A DNA stretch of 64,000 nucleotides from an uncultured Clostridia bacterium. GTDB taxonomy: Bacteria > Bacillota > Clostridia > Oscillospirales > Acutalibacteraceae. The stretch is from assembly GCA_945983355.1 (NCBI GenBank), contig CAMFSU010000013.1, positions 1 to 64,000 of the forward strand, given 5' to 3'. Below are positions 27,756 to 36,549 of this stretch, one piece after another (position 1 is the first letter of the stretch; every line of letters starts with the position of its first letter). A program made the translations under genes and the position numbers. Below the pieces are notes generated by a model. The model was not told where the DNA came from. It saw only the letters and a list, made by a program, of their open reading frames with translations, and searched no databases.

Positions 27756-28666
27756 GCACAAAGGTTAATTTATGCGGTATCGAGCTTGATAACCCAATTA
27801 TCCCCGCAAGCGGCACCTTTGGTTTTGGTTATGAATTTGCCGACCTTTACGATATAAACCGACTTGGCACATTTTCCTTTAAAGGCACCACCCGTGATGA
27901 GCGTTTTGGCAACCCCACACCGCGAATTGCCGAATGCGAAAGCGGAATGCTTAATTCAGTCGGTCTCCAAAACCCTGGTGTTGAAAAGGTAATATCACAC
28001 GAACTACCAAAACTTCGGGAATGCTTTAACAAAAAGGTTATGGCAAATGTCAGCGGTTTTTCGATTGAAGATTATGCCTATACCTGTGAAAAATTAAACG
28101 ACCAAGACCAAATCGGTTGGTTTGAAGTTAATATTTCTTGCCCCAATGTTCACGGTGGCGGTTTGGCATTTGGTACAAACGCAAAAAATGCCGCTGAAGT
28201 AACAAAAGCGGTTAAAAAGGTGACAACCAAGCCCGTATTCATAAAATTATCCCCCAATGTTACCGACATTACCGAAATTGCAAAGGCATGTGAGGCCGAG
28301 GGTGCTGACGGTGTGTCGCTTATTAACACACTTTTGGGTATGCGAATTGATTTAAAAACCAAAAAACCAATTTTGGCAAACAAAATGGGTGGTTTTTCGG
28401 GTCCCGCAATTAAGCCGGTGGCACTTCGTATGGTTTATCAGGTTTACGATGCGGTAAAAATTCCAATTATCGGTATGGGCGGTGTTGAAACTGCCGAGGA
28501 TGTAATTGAAATGATGCTTGCAGGCGCAACCGCTGTGCAGGTTGGTGCGGCAAACCTTGTTAACCCCTATGCTTGTCGCGATATTATAAATATGTTACCA
28601 AAAACAATGGAAAAATATAAAATAAATGACTTAAAAGATATTATAGGAGGAGCACACAATGGGTAG
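27749..28666 (+). CDS. pyrD: Dihydroorotate dehydrogenase B, catalytic subunit
   Basis: FMN TIM-barrel enzyme oxidising dihydroorotate to orotate, class 1B because it is paired with pyrK. Motifs: [36 protein letters not shown] (catalytic Cys loop), [10 protein letters not shown] and [19 protein letters not shown]. Length 305 aa. RBS GGGAGGAAA lies inside the end of pyrK. The pyrF start overlaps its stop by 8 bp. Confidence 0.97.
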   Translation: MVSTKVNLCGIELDNPIIPASGTFGFGYEFADLYDINRLGTFSFKGTTRDERFGNPTPRIAECESGMLNSVGLQNPGVEKVISHELPKLRECFNKKVMANVSGFSIEDYAYTCEKLNDQDQIGWFEVNISCPNVHGGGLAFGTNAKNAAEVTKAVKKVTTKPVFIKLSPNVTDITEIAKACEAEGADGVSLINTLLGMRIDLKTKKPILANKMGGFSGPAIKPVALRMVYQVYDAVKIPIIGMGGVETAEDVIEMMLAGATAVQVGAANLVNPYACRDIINMLPKTMEKYKINDLKDIIGGAHNG

Positions 28667-29357
28667 GGATGTAATTATCGCTTGCGATTTTGCAAGCAAG
28701 GAACAAGTTTTTGAATTTTTGGATAAATTTACAGGCAAAAAGCCCTTTGTTAAAATTGGTATGGAGCTTTTTTATGCCGAAGGCCCCGAAATTGTTCGTG
28801 AAATTAAAGCAAGAGGTCACAAAATCTTTTTAGACTTAAAGCTTCACGATATCCCAAACACAGTTAAAAAATCAATGGCGGTTTTATCTCGCCTTGATGT
28901 TGATATGACAAACCTCCACGCAGCAGGCACAGTTAATATGATGCAGGCAGCTTTGGAGGGGCTTACCCGTCCCGACGGTACCCGCCCAATGCTTATTGCG
29001 GTGACCCAGCTCACCTCTACCGACCAAGAAAGCATGGAAAACGACCTTTTGATTAAACAGCCGATTGATGAGGTTGTTATGCACTATGCCGCAAATGCTG
29101 CAAAGGCAGGTCTTGACGGTGTTGTTTGCTCACCTTTGGAAGCCGGTAAGGTACACGACCGTTGCGGTAAAAACTTTGTTACAGTTACCCCCGGTGTTCG
29201 CTTTGCTGATGGTGACATTGGCGACCAAAAGCGCGTTATGACACCCGCCGCCGCCAAGGAAATCGGCAGCGATTACATAGTTGTAGGCCGTCCAATTACC
29301 GCCGCCGCTGACCCTGTTGCAGCATATGAAAGATGCTGTAGTGAATTTATAGGATAA
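28659..29357 (+). CDS. pyrF: Orotidine 5'-phosphate decarboxylase (short form)
   Basis: Last step to [20 protein letters not shown] begins the barrel, [16 protein letters not shown] holds the catalytic Asp-Lys network, and [20 protein letters not shown] is the phosphate-binding region. The 232 aa single-domain form is the Bacillus type. RBS AGGAGG overlaps the end of pyrD. Confidence 0.97.
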   Translation: MGRDVIIACDFASKEQVFEFLDKFTGKKPFVKIGMELFYAEGPEIVREIKARGHKIFLDLKLHDIPNTVKKSMAVLSRLDVDMTNLHAAGTVNMMQAALEGLTRPDGTRPMLIAVTQLTSTDQESMENDLLIKQPIDEVVMHYAANAAKAGLDGVVCSPLEAGKVHDRCGKNFVTVTPGVRFADGDIGDQKRVMTPAAAKEIGSDYIVVGRPITAAADPVAAYERCCSEFIG

Positions 29358-29360
29358 TAT

Positions 29361-29394
29361 GTAATGCGTAATTCGTAATGCGTAATGCGTAATT
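29361..29394 (+). repeat. Short tandem repeat of about 7 bp between pyrF and pyrE
   Basis: Four tandem copies of a GCGTAAT/TCGTAAT heptamer fill the gap between pyrF and pyrE, just before the pyrE RBS. It is non-coding. Confidence 0.8.
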
Positions 29395-29409
29395 AAAAGG
29401 AGAAGAAAA

Positions 29410-30063
29410 ATGGAAGGTTATAAAAGAGAGTTTATTGAGTTTTTAGAAAATGCAAGTGTTTTAAAATTTGGTGATTTTACTGCTAAATCAGGTAGAAAAA
29501 TTCCTTATTTCATAAACGCGGGCGACATTAAAACAGGCGACCAAATTTCAAAGCTTGGCGAATTTTATGCCAAAGCATATTTTGAAAAAATCGGCAACAA
29601 GAAAACCGTACTTTACGGCCCTGCTTATAAAGGTATTCCGATTGCTGTTTCAGTGGCTTGTGCCTTATCAAAAGACGGTTTAGATGTTCCGTTTTTCTTC
29701 AACCGCAAGGAAGAAAAAGACCACGGCGAAGGCGGTGTTTTCGTTGGTTACAAACCCCAAGGCGAAGACATTGTAATTGTTGAGGATGTTATCACCGCAG
29801 GTACCGCTATTAGAGAAAGTATGGAAATTTTGTCAAGCGTCAAAGACAGCAAGGTTTCCGCAGTTTTCGTTATGGTTGACCGCAAGGAAAAGGGTAAAAC
29901 CGAAAAGAGCGCAATGGCCGAGGTTGGCGAAGAATTTGGATTCCCTGTATATTCGGTTGTTGATGTTTATGATATTATCGAATACCTTGAAGAAGACCCC
30001 AAAAACGCCGAAAATGTAGAAAGAATTAAAAATTATCTCGCTATTAATGGTGCAAAGGAATAA
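29410..30063 (+). CDS. pyrE: Orotate phosphoribosyltransferase
   Basis: Transfers phosphoribose from PRPP to orotate. The PRPP loop [16 protein letters not shown] (about residues 120-135) is intact. [19 protein letters not shown] and [15 protein letters not shown] form the active-site lid. Length 217 aa. RBS AAAAGGAGA before the ATG. It contrasts with the degenerate phosphoribosyltransferase at 34.5 kb, which lacks the acidic pair. Confidence 0.97.
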   Translation: MEGYKREFIEFLENASVLKFGDFTAKSGRKIPYFINAGDIKTGDQISKLGEFYAKAYFEKIGNKKTVLYGPAYKGIPIAVSVACALSKDGLDVPFFFNRKEEKDHGEGGVFVGYKPQGEDIVIVEDVITAGTAIRESMEILSSVKDSKVSAVFVMVDRKEKGKTEKSAMAEVGEEFGFPVYSVVDVYDIIEYLEEDPKNAENVERIKNYLAINGAKE

Positions 30064-30068
30064 TTAAA

Positions 30069-30980
30069 ATGAGAAGTTTAATTGATATTGCAGAACTTTC
30101 AGTCAAGGAAATTGACAAATTACTTGCCACCGCAAACGATATTATCGAAAACCCCGCAAAATATGCCGAAAAATGCAAGGGCAAGAAGCTTGCAACCCTG
30201 TTTTTCGAGCCCTCAACCCGTACTCGTTTAAGCTTTGAAGCCGCAATGTACGAGCTTGGCGGTAATGTTTTGGGCTTTTCCGAAGCACAAAGCAGCTCGG
30301 CCTCAAAAGGTGAAAGCGTTGCCGACACTGCAAAGGTTGTTTCTTGCTATGCCGACATAATTGCAATGCGCCACCCCAAAGAAGGTGCACCGCTTGTGGC
30401 TTCTATGAACGCAAGTATACCCGTAATTAACGCGGGTGACGGCGGTCACAACCACCCAACACAAACCTTGGCAGATTTACTTACCATTAAGCGCGAAATG
30501 GGCCGACTTGATAACCTAACCGTTGGTTTTTGCGGCGACTTAAAGTTTGGCAGAACTGTGCACTCGCTTATAACTGCGCTTCGCCGTTATGAAAACATAA
30601 AATTTGTTCTTATTTCACCAAATGAATTAAAGCTTCCAACCTATGTTAAGGAATCACTTAAAAAGGATAACTTTGAAATTATTGAAACCACCGATTTAGA
30701 AGCCGTTATGCCTGAGCTTGACATACTTTATATGACACGCGTACAAGGTGAGCGCTTCTTTAACGAGGAAGACTATTTACGCCTTCGTGACAGTTATATT
30801 TTAACCCCTGAAAAAATGCAGCTTGCAAAGGAAAAAATGGCGGTACTTCACCCGCTACCCCGTGTAAATGAAATCAGCGTTGCGGTTGATAAGGACCCCC
30901 GCGCTTGTTATTTCAAGCAGGTGCTTAACGGCAAATATATGCGTATGGCACTTATCTTAATGCTTTTGGAGGTGGAATAA
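30069..30980 (+). CDS. pyrB: Aspartate carbamoyltransferase, catalytic subunit
   Basis: Makes carbamoyl aspartate from carbamoyl phosphate and aspartate. Motifs: [16 protein letters not shown] (carbamoyl phosphate binding), [15 protein letters not shown] and [11 protein letters not shown]. Length 303 aa. The next gene, pyrI, begins immediately after its stop. It therefore belongs to the class with regulatory subunits, like E. coli ATCase. Confidence 0.98.
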   Translation: MRSLIDIAELSVKEIDKLLATANDIIENPAKYAEKCKGKKLATLFFEPSTRTRLSFEAAMYELGGNVLGFSEAQSSSASKGESVADTAKVVSCYADIIAMRHPKEGAPLVASMNASIPVINAGDGGHNHPTQTLADLLTIKREMGRLDNLTVGFCGDLKFGRTVHSLITALRRYENIKFVLISPNELKLPTYVKESLKKDNFEIIETTDLEAVMPELDILYMTRVQGERFFNEEDYLRLRDSYILTPEKMQLAKEKMAVLHPLPRVNEISVAVDKDPRACYFKQVLNGKYMRMALILMLLEVE

Positions 30981-31397
30981 ATGACAGTTGACACCATTAA
31001 AAACGGAATTGTAATTGACCATATCACCGCAGGGCTTGGTATGAAAATTTATTCACTTTTAAAGCTTGAAGAGCTTGATTGCTCGGTAGCACTTATTAAA
31101 AATGCACCAAGTCGCAAAATGGGCAAAAAGGACATTATAAAAATTAACGAAGCCATTGACTTAAAGGCGGATATTTTGGGCTATGTTGACCCCGATGTTA
31201 CGGTTAACATTATAAAAGACGGTAAAACCGTTGAAAAAAGACAAATTGCATTGCCCGAAAGGTTGGAAAATGTAATCACCTGCAAAAACCCACGCTGTAT
31301 TACCACCACCGAGCAGGAGCTTCCCCAAATATTCAAATTAACCGATAAGGAAAACCGTATTTACCGCTGTATTTACTGCGAAAGCAAGGCGAAATAA
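30981..31397 (+). CDS. pyrI: Aspartate carbamoyltransferase, regulatory subunit
   Basis: Allosteric nucleotide-binding subunit of ATCase. N-terminal nucleotide domain includes IKNGIVIDHITAGLGMKI and NAPSRKMGKKDIIKI. The C-terminal zinc domain shows four cysteines in CKNPRCI and YRCIYCESK. Length 138 aa is slightly below the E. coli form (153). It is the last gene of the operon. Its presence suggests feedback control of ATCase by nucleotides. Confidence 0.97.
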   Translation: MTVDTIKNGIVIDHITAGLGMKIYSLLKLEELDCSVALIKNAPSRKMGKKDIIKINEAIDLKADILGYVDPDVTVNIIKDGKTVEKRQIALPERLENVITCKNPRCITTTEQELPQIFKLTDKENRIYRCIYCESKAK

Positions 31398-31403
31398 CCT
31401 TTT

Positions 31404-31438
31404 AAAACACGAAGGCAACAATGCTTTCGTGTTTTTTT
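31404..31438 (+). terminator. Intrinsic terminator of the pyr operon
   Basis: AAAACACGAA/TTCGTGTTTT stem, 12 nt loop and T-run 7 bp after the pyrI stop. Confidence 0.88.
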
Positions 31439-31533
31439 ATTTTTTTAAAATTTACGGACATTTTTCTATCATTTTTTCATTTGCTTTTTAATATAATTTT
31501 ATTAAATGAGCTTAAAAGAAAGGTGATATTTAA

Positions 31534-32460
31534 ATGAACGGATTTTACCCCGAAGGTAAACTTTACAACACACAGGAAAATAAAAGGTATATGCTTTCCC
31601 CCGCAACCCTTTTAGATGCCCAAATAAGAGGGGTGGTTTTGGAGGCGCCCGTTATTATGTGTGACACCGACCACAACCTTATTGTTAATTTAGGATGTAT
31701 GAAAGGTGTTATTCCACGGTGCGAGGGTGCGATAGGTATTGACAGCGGTACCACCCGCGATATTGCGCTTATATCCCGCGTTGGCAAGCCGGTTTGCTTT
31801 ATTATAACCGAAATAAAAAGCGATGACGACGGCGAATTATACGCTTTGCTTTCACGCAAAAAGGCACAAACCCTTTGTAAAAGCTATATTGAAAGCGAGT
31901 ATAAAATCGGTCAGGTAATTGACACGGTTGTAACCCACCTTGAAAGCTTTGGCGCTTTTTGTGATATCGGTTGCGGTAATATTGCACTTTTACCCATTGA
32001 TGCCATTTCGGTTTCCCGCATTTCACACCCCAAAGACCGATTTTATGTGGGCGACAAAATTAAAGCGGTGATAAAAAGCATTGCCGATGACGGCAAAATC
32101 ACCCTTTCCCACAAGGAGCTTTTGGGCACTTGGGAGGAAAACGCCCGTGAATTTTCACCGGGGCAAACGGTTACGGGTGTGATTAGAAGCGTTGAGGATT
32201 ACGGCATTTTTGTAGAAATTACCCCCAACCTTGCAGGCCTTGCCGAGCCGAAAGAAAATGTTAGGGTTGGCCAACAGGCAAGTGTTTTTATTAAAAGCAT
32301 TTTAAAGGACAAAATGAAAATTAAGCTTATCATTATTGACAGCTTTGAATCAAGCTATATTCCCAAAATTAAATATTACAGCACCGACGAGGTTATTACC
32401 GAATGGGAATATTCCCCCAAGGACTGCCGAAAGCAAATTACAACTAAATTTTGCGGTTAA
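31534..32460 (+). CDS. S1-domain RNA-binding protein
   Basis: Cytosolic 308 aa protein with two recognisable S1/OB domains: YKIGQVIDTVVTHLESFGAFCDIGCGNIALLP (about residues 124-155) and FSPGQTVTGVIRSVEDYGIFVEITPNLAGLAEP (about 205-237). The N-terminal third contains a third, more diverged OB-like segment (LIVNLGCMKGVIPR). It resembles ribosomal protein S1-like proteins of Clostridia but is much shorter than true S1. RBS AAGGTGA precedes the ATG. It is a single-gene unit with terminators on both sides. RNA target unknown. Confidence 0.85.
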   Translation: MNGFYPEGKLYNTQENKRYMLSPATLLDAQIRGVVLEAPVIMCDTDHNLIVNLGCMKGVIPRCEGAIGIDSGTTRDIALISRVGKPVCFIITEIKSDDDGELYALLSRKKAQTLCKSYIESEYKIGQVIDTVVTHLESFGAFCDIGCGNIALLPIDAISVSRISHPKDRFYVGDKIKAVIKSIADDGKITLSHKELLGTWEENAREFSPGQTVTGVIRSVEDYGIFVEITPNLAGLAEPKENVRVGQQASVFIKSILKDKMKIKLIIIDSFESSYIPKIKYYSTDEVITEWEYSPKDCRKQITTKFCG

Positions 32461-32463
32461 ATT

Positions 32464-32496
32464 AAAGCGATATGGTATGTGCCATATCGCTTTTTT
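32464..32496 (+). terminator. Intrinsic terminator after the S1-domain gene
   Basis: Perfect 12 bp stem AAAGCGATATGG/CCATATCGCTTT with a 6 nt loop and T-run. Confidence 0.92.
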
Positions 32497-32507
32497 AATT
32501 ATTAAGG

Positions 32508-32536
32508 TTGCACTAAAAACAAAGCTGTGATATACT
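32508..32536 (+). promoter_or_regulatory. Promoter of the kinase/PqqD/S26 cassette
   Basis: TTGCAC, 17 bp spacer, TATACT preceded by TGA (extended -10), directly after the previous terminator. Confidence 0.8.
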
Positions 32537-32558
32537 TTTAAAAAGGAGTGTGAGAAAA

Positions 32559-33440
32559 ATGCGTACAATTTGTGTTGCGGGCTTAAATATAAATATTAAA
32601 AGCGCTGATGAAGCATTTTTTTCATCACGCTTTAGGGATTACGAATGTGAATTTTCACAAAACCCCGATATGACAATGAAAACCGAGGTTTTAAACAATA
32701 TAACCGCACCAGAGGGTGAAATTTGCTTTCAGCAAAATCGCGTTTGCCTTTTAAAGCTGCCTGACGGGCGCTTTTGCCGATATTTGAAACACACAAAAAC
32801 AAACGAAATTGTTTTTATGGTGACATACACCGCTGATTACAGCGATGTTTTAATTGAAATTTTAAACACCCTAAACATTGATGGGCTTGGCCCCACTAAT
32901 TACGAATATATGTACACCGGCTTTATGTTTGCAAACCGACTGACCGTACTTGGCGGTACTGTGCTTCACGGCTCAAGCATTGCACTTGACGGCGAGGGTT
33001 TGGTCTTTTCGGCAGATTCGGGCACGGGAAAATCTACCCACACTAATTTGTGGCGGCAGCACTTTGGCAAGCGTGTAGAAATTATAAACGATGACAAGCC
33101 CGCCATAAAAATTGAAAACGGAAAAGCGTTTGTTTACGGCACCCCTTGGAGCGGTAAAACCCCCCTTAACAACAATGTTAAGCACCCCTTAAAAGCCGTT
33201 GTGTTTTTAAGCCGAGGGGATGAAAACAAAATAAAGAAAATGGACGCTTTAAATGCAGTTTTAAACCTTTCTCATCAACTGCCCAACCCGTTTTATGACA
33301 GTGAAATCGGTACAAAAACGGTTAATTTTATTAAAAAGCTTTACGAAATAAACACCCCTGTTTACGACCTTGAATGTAATATCAGTGATAATGCAGTTGA
33401 GGTTTCATATAACGGTATTTTTAAAGGAGAACTTTTATGA
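32559..33440 (+). CDS. HPr kinase/PEPCK-like P-loop protein
   Basis: A 293 aa protein with a clear Walker A (SADSGTGKSTHTNLW) near residue 150, NDDKPAIKIENG (probable Asp metal ligand), and FVYGTPWSGKTPLN downstream. This is the layout of HPr serine kinase-like domains found next to PqqD-like genes in Bacillota, not of bona fide HprK. The N-terminal half has no motif I recognise. The ORF track opens at GTG 32550; AGGAG lies 10 nt before the ATG at 32559, which I prefer. PqqD overlaps its 3' end by 4 bp. Substrate unknown; a modified peptide is one possibility. Confidence 0.8.
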   Translation: MRTICVAGLNINIKSADEAFFSSRFRDYECEFSQNPDMTMKTEVLNNITAPEGEICFQQNRVCLLKLPDGRFCRYLKHTKTNEIVFMVTYTADYSDVLIEILNTLNIDGLGPTNYEYMYTGFMFANRLTVLGGTVLHGSSIALDGEGLVFSADSGTGKSTHTNLWRQHFGKRVEIINDDKPAIKIENGKAFVYGTPWSGKTPLNNNVKHPLKAVVFLSRGDENKIKKMDALNAVLNLSHQLPNPFYDSEIGTKTVNFIKKLYEINTPVYDLECNISDNAVEVSYNGIFKGELL

Positions 33441-33703
33441 AAATTAAAGATGGCTTTATAAAAACCGAAATTGCCGACAAAATTGTTGCTATTCCTGTTG
33501 GGGCAAATACGGTTGATTTTTCAGGCGTTATTGTGCTTAACGAAACTGCTTCTTTTTTGTGGGATTTAATGCAAACCGATACCGACAAGCAAGCACTTTT
33601 AAAAGCAGTTTTAAATGAATATGACACCGATGAAGAAAGCGCCCTTTCTGACATCGATGCGTTTTTACAAAATTTAAGGGATAAAGATTTTTTATGCGAA
33701 TAA
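33437..33703 (+). CDS. PqqD-like protein
   Basis: An 88 aa PqqD-superfamily protein. VLNETASFLWDLMQTDTDKQALLKAVLNEYD and a C-terminal helix ending LQNLRDKDFLCE match the family. It is coupled by 4 bp overlap to the kinase-like gene and by 10 bp overlap to the S26-like gene, so all three are expected in fixed proportion. PqqD domains recognise leader peptides in RiPP systems. No radical SAM enzyme or obvious precursor peptide is found nearby, so the partner is unknown. Confidence 0.85.
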   Translation: MKIKDGFIKTEIADKIVAIPVGANTVDFSGVIVLNETASFLWDLMQTDTDKQALLKAVLNEYDTDEESALSDIDAFLQNLRDKDFLCE

Positions 33704-34170
33704 ACAAAAAGTACGAGGCGTTACCCTTTTCAATGCAGGAAATAGGTCCCTTAATTAAAGATTTTATTTCCAAGGAAAAGCAGGTTGCAATAACCGTTAC
33801 AGGCAATAGTATGAGCCCCTTTTTAAAGGACAAACGCGACAAAGCAGTGCTCTCCCCAATAACAAGAACGCCTCAAAAAGATGATGTGGTTTTATATTTA
33901 AGAGATAACGGCACATATGTTTTGCACCGCATTTTTAAGGTTAAAGAAAATGAGTATATTATGCTTGGCGATGCACAGGTTTATCTTGAAAAAGGAATAA
34001 CCGACAGGCATATAATCGCAGTTGCCACCGCCTTTGAACGCAAAGGCAAACAGCTTAACCGCAACAATTCTTTATACATTTGCTATATTAAGCTTTGGCG
34101 GTTTTTATATCCATTTCGCCTTTTAAAAACAAAGGGTGTGAATTTTTTAAAACGCACCTTTAAAAATTAG
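33694..34170 (+). CDS. S24/S26-like peptidase, SipW/ER-type (Ser-His) signature
   Basis: A 158 aa protein with the nucleophile motif VTGNSMSPFLKD (about residues 38-49). It then has DDVVLYLRDNGTYVLHRIFKV and YIMLGDAQVY. His in LHRI in place of the bacterial Lys, plus GDA, points to the S26B (SipW/ER signal peptidase) type. There is no N-terminal membrane helix. A short aromatic/hydrophobic stretch (about 128-145) could bind the membrane. It is last gene of the cassette. It probably cleaves a peptide or protein handled by the PqqD/kinase pair, but that is inference. Confidence 0.75.
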   Translation: MRINKKYEALPFSMQEIGPLIKDFISKEKQVAITVTGNSMSPFLKDKRDKAVLSPITRTPQKDDVVLYLRDNGTYVLHRIFKVKENEYIMLGDAQVYLEKGITDRHIIAVATAFERKGKQLNRNNSLYICYIKLWRFLYPFRLLKTKGVNFLKRTFKN

Positions 34171-34180
34171 CTGTCACTTA

Positions 34181-34209
34181 TTGACAATATTTTTAACGGG
34201 TGTTATAAT
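34181..34209 (+). promoter_or_regulatory. Consensus promoter of the TM2-domain gene
   Basis: TTGACA, 17 bp spacer, TATAAT with TGT upstream: a perfect sigma-A match. Confidence 0.9.
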
Positions 34210-34240
34210 TATAATATAAAATTTGAGAGGAGATGTCCCC

Positions 34241-34465
34241 ATGCAAGATATGTACAAATCAGAAAATAAAATTATTTTGGTGCTTATCATCTTATTTGCC
34301 GGTACTTTTGGCATACATAATTTTATTTTAGGCGAAACCAAGAAAGGTATTGTTAAAATCGTTCTTGCTGTTCTTTGCAGCATCGCAAGCGTTGTTTTAG
34401 CATTTATGGACCTTATCAAAATCGTTAAGGAAGAATACACTGTTAATCCTGACGCATTTATCTAA
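34241..34465 (+). CDS. TM2-domain small membrane protein
   Basis: A 74 aa protein with two hydrophobic helices (IILVLIILFAGTFGIHNFILG and IVKIVLAVLCSIASVVLAFMDL), joined by the TM2-domain turn GIHNFILGETKKG. The start is ATG 34241, with AGGAG 8 nt upstream; the upstream TTG in the ORF track would place the RBS inside the gene. Very strong promoter and terminator make it a monocistron. TM2 proteins are widespread and largely uncharacterised. Confidence 0.85.
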   Translation: MQDMYKSENKIILVLIILFAGTFGIHNFILGETKKGIVKIVLAVLCSIASVVLAFMDLIKIVKEEYTVNPDAFI

Positions 34466-34470
34466 TGTAA

Positions 34471-34511
34471 AAAATAAAAACCTCGATGCATAGCATCGAG
34501 GTTTTTATTTT
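34471..34511 (+). terminator. Bidirectional terminator between TM2 gene and phosphoribosyltransferase-like gene
   Basis: AAAAACCTCGATGC/GCATCGAGGTTTTT stem, 3 nt loop, A- and T-runs on both sides; serves two converging genes. Confidence 0.93.
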
Positions 34512-34515
34512 TTTA

Positions 34516-35160
34516 TTAAAGCTTTGAAAAACCGTGGCTATTTATAAGCGCATCAATTTTTTCACCTTTTTTACAAAGCGGACATTCGTGGGATGAAAGC
34601 GAGAAGTAACCGGACAAATCCGAAGGGTTGAATACTGAATTAACACTATATCCATAGCAGGTTTCTTTGGTTGAAAACATTGCTGCAATACCAACAGTAG
34701 TACCACCGTAATAATTTATTGCTTCAATAGCGTTTGCAACAGTGGCGCCGGTCGCAACCGAAACCGCCAAAACAAGCACATGCTTACCCTTTATCATAGG
34801 GACAATATTATCTCTGAAAATAAGCTGTGAATTATTTACCACTTCGGGTGTAACAACATAAATTGTTTGGTGTGAATTTATATTAACAAAGCTGTTTTTT
34901 GTAAGCTCGTTTGCAAGACAAGTGCCAATAACCTCAGTACCGTCAAGGCAAAGAATAGTGTCAATTATCGTTGTGGCATAGTTATAACCGCTGCAAAGCT
35001 TGTGCGCAACCGCTTTTGCTTCGGTTAAACGGGATTTTTGCGCCGTAACATCAATATAATAATTAGTGTGTGCGTGGGGAGATGCAAAGTGTCCCTTTGC
35101 AACGCGAAGATAAAGATTATCTACACCGGTTTTAATTTTTATTATTTCATTTGATGGCAT
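34516..35160 (-). CDS. Phosphoribosyltransferase-like protein with altered PRPP loop
   Basis: A 214 aa type I PRTase-fold protein, resembling orotate phosphoribosyltransferase. The region equivalent to the PRPP loop reads HVLVLAVSVATGATVANA (about residues 126-143), so the two acidic residues normally before the T-G are missing. The C-terminal part includes SSHECPLCKKGEKIDAL, a CxxC pair suggesting a metal site. It probably binds a nucleotide or related ligand but may not be a classical transferase. It is a single-gene unit on the minus strand and a different lineage from pyrE in this window. Confidence 0.7.
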   Translation of the reverse strand: MPSNEIIKIKTGVDNLYLRVAKGHFASPHAHTNYYIDVTAQKSRLTEAKAVAHKLCSGYNYATTIIDTILCLDGTEVIGTCLANELTKNSFVNINSHQTIYVVTPEVVNNSQLIFRDNIVPMIKGKHVLVLAVSVATGATVANAIEAINYYGGTTVGIAAMFSTKETCYGYSVNSVFNPSDLSGYFSLSSHECPLCKKGEKIDALINSHGFSKL

Positions 35161-35237
35161 ATTATTGACCTCCCTGTTAACTTTAATTAAATTATATCTT
35201 AAATGGCGAAATTTTACAAGAAAATATTAAAAATCTA

Positions 35238-35266
35238 TTGCAAAAAAATGTAGTAATACTTAAAAT
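35238..35266 (+). promoter_or_regulatory. Promoter of the ion transporter gene
   Basis: TTGCAA, 17 bp spacer, TAAAAT, 50 bp before the ATG. Confidence 0.65.
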
Positions 35267-35315
35267 ATATAAATGTAAAACCATATCTTAACAAAATGAT
35301 GAGAAGAAATTTAAA

Positions 35316-36428
35316 ATGACAGCTTTAAGATTTTTAAAAAACAACATTGTAATGACTGTGGCGCTTATTGCCGCTATCGTTACCTCAATATTAGTGCCGC
35401 CCGACAAAAATTATGTTGGGTATTTCGACTTTAAAACGCTGACCTGCCTTTTTTGTGTCTTGGCGGTGGTTTGTGCCTTAAAAAATATACGGTTTTTCTA
35501 TATTTTAGCACGAAAAATTGTCGAAGCGGGCGGAAATATCCGCGCCTGTGTTTTAATGCTTGTCTACATAACCTTTATCGGCTCTATGCTTATTGCAAAC
35601 GATATGGCGCTTTTAACATTTTTGCCACTTGGTTATTATGTGCTTTCCACCACCAAAATGGAAAAATATATGGAGGTAACTTTTATTTTACAAAACATTG
35701 CGGCAAATTTGGGTGGTATGTTAACCCCCTTTGGCAACCCGCAAAATCTTTATCTTTATTCATTTTTCAAAATTAACACCGCCAAATTTATGGGTATAAT
35801 GGCACCCTGCTTTGTGGTTGCAATAATTTTAATTACCCTTTGCTGTCTTATTTTTATAAAACCTGAAAAGGTGCTTTTACAAAGACAACGGGTCAATTTG
35901 CCGCCAATTAAAACCGTTTTGTATTTGTTGCTTTTCGCCTTTTCGATTTTAATTGTTTTCAGGGGCATACCTTATTGGACAGGGCTTATTGTTATTCCGA
36001 TTTTCTTAATTTTTATGGACAAAACCGCTTTAAAAGCAGTGGACTATCCGCTTCTTTTAACCTTTGTCTTTTTCTTTATTTTTGCGGGTAATATGGCACG
36101 AATTGAAGTAGTAAGAACTGCATTTTCGTATCTTTTATCAAAAAGTACTTTGCTATTTTCGGTGCTTTCCTGCCAGATTATCAGCAATGTTCCGTCGGCG
36201 GTTTTACTTTCACAGTTTACCGAAAATTATGCCGATTTGCTTGTTGGTGTAAACATTGGCGGTGCGGGAACGCTTATTGCCTCCCTTGCAAGTCTTATCA
36301 CTTTCCGCGAGTATGCACACCACAACCCCAATAAATTTAAGCACTACATAATAACCTTTTCAGCATTTAATTTTGGGTTTTTGGCTGTGCTGACTTTATT
36401 TGCACTTGTTTGGAACGCAATTTTTTAA
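35316..36428 (+). CDS. SLC13/ArsB/CitMHS-like (ion transporter superfamily) membrane carrier
   Basis: A 370 aa polytopic membrane protein with about ten helices. Conserved loops NDMALLTFLPLGYY (about residue 93), LTPFGNPQNLYLYSF (about 137) and ISNVPSAVLLSQF (about 288) form the paired re-entrant motifs of the IT superfamily. Related proteins carry citrate/dicarboxylates, arsenite or Na+/H+. No arsR or regulator is adjacent, so the substrate is open. It has its own promoter. Confidence 0.82.
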   Translation: MTALRFLKNNIVMTVALIAAIVTSILVPPDKNYVGYFDFKTLTCLFCVLAVVCALKNIRFFYILARKIVEAGGNIRACVLMLVYITFIGSMLIANDMALLTFLPLGYYVLSTTKMEKYMEVTFILQNIAANLGGMLTPFGNPQNLYLYSFFKINTAKFMGIMAPCFVVAIILITLCCLIFIKPEKVLLQRQRVNLPPIKTVLYLLLFAFSILIVFRGIPYWTGLIVIPIFLIFMDKTALKAVDYPLLLTFVFFFIFAGNMARIEVVRTAFSYLLSKSTLLFSVLSCQIISNVPSAVLLSQFTENYADLLVGVNIGGAGTLIASLASLITFREYAHHNPNKFKHYIITFSAFNFGFLAVLTLFALVWNAIF

Positions 36429-36486
36429 CGATTTATGTATTACCACATAAATTATTAAAGGAGAAATAATAAAATTTATTCTTTAA

Positions 36487-36515
36487 TTGCAAAAGTTTGC
36501 AATATATGCTAAAAT
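36487..36515 (+). promoter_or_regulatory. Promoter of cysK with overlapping palindrome
   Basis: TTGCAA, 17 bp spacer, TAAAAT with TGC upstream. The -35 lies inside the perfect inverted repeat TTGCAAA-AG-TTTGCAA (36487-36502), a possible repressor site. Confidence 0.65.
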
Positions 36516-36549
36516 ATAAATTACATAATTGTTTGAGGAGATTTTTTAC

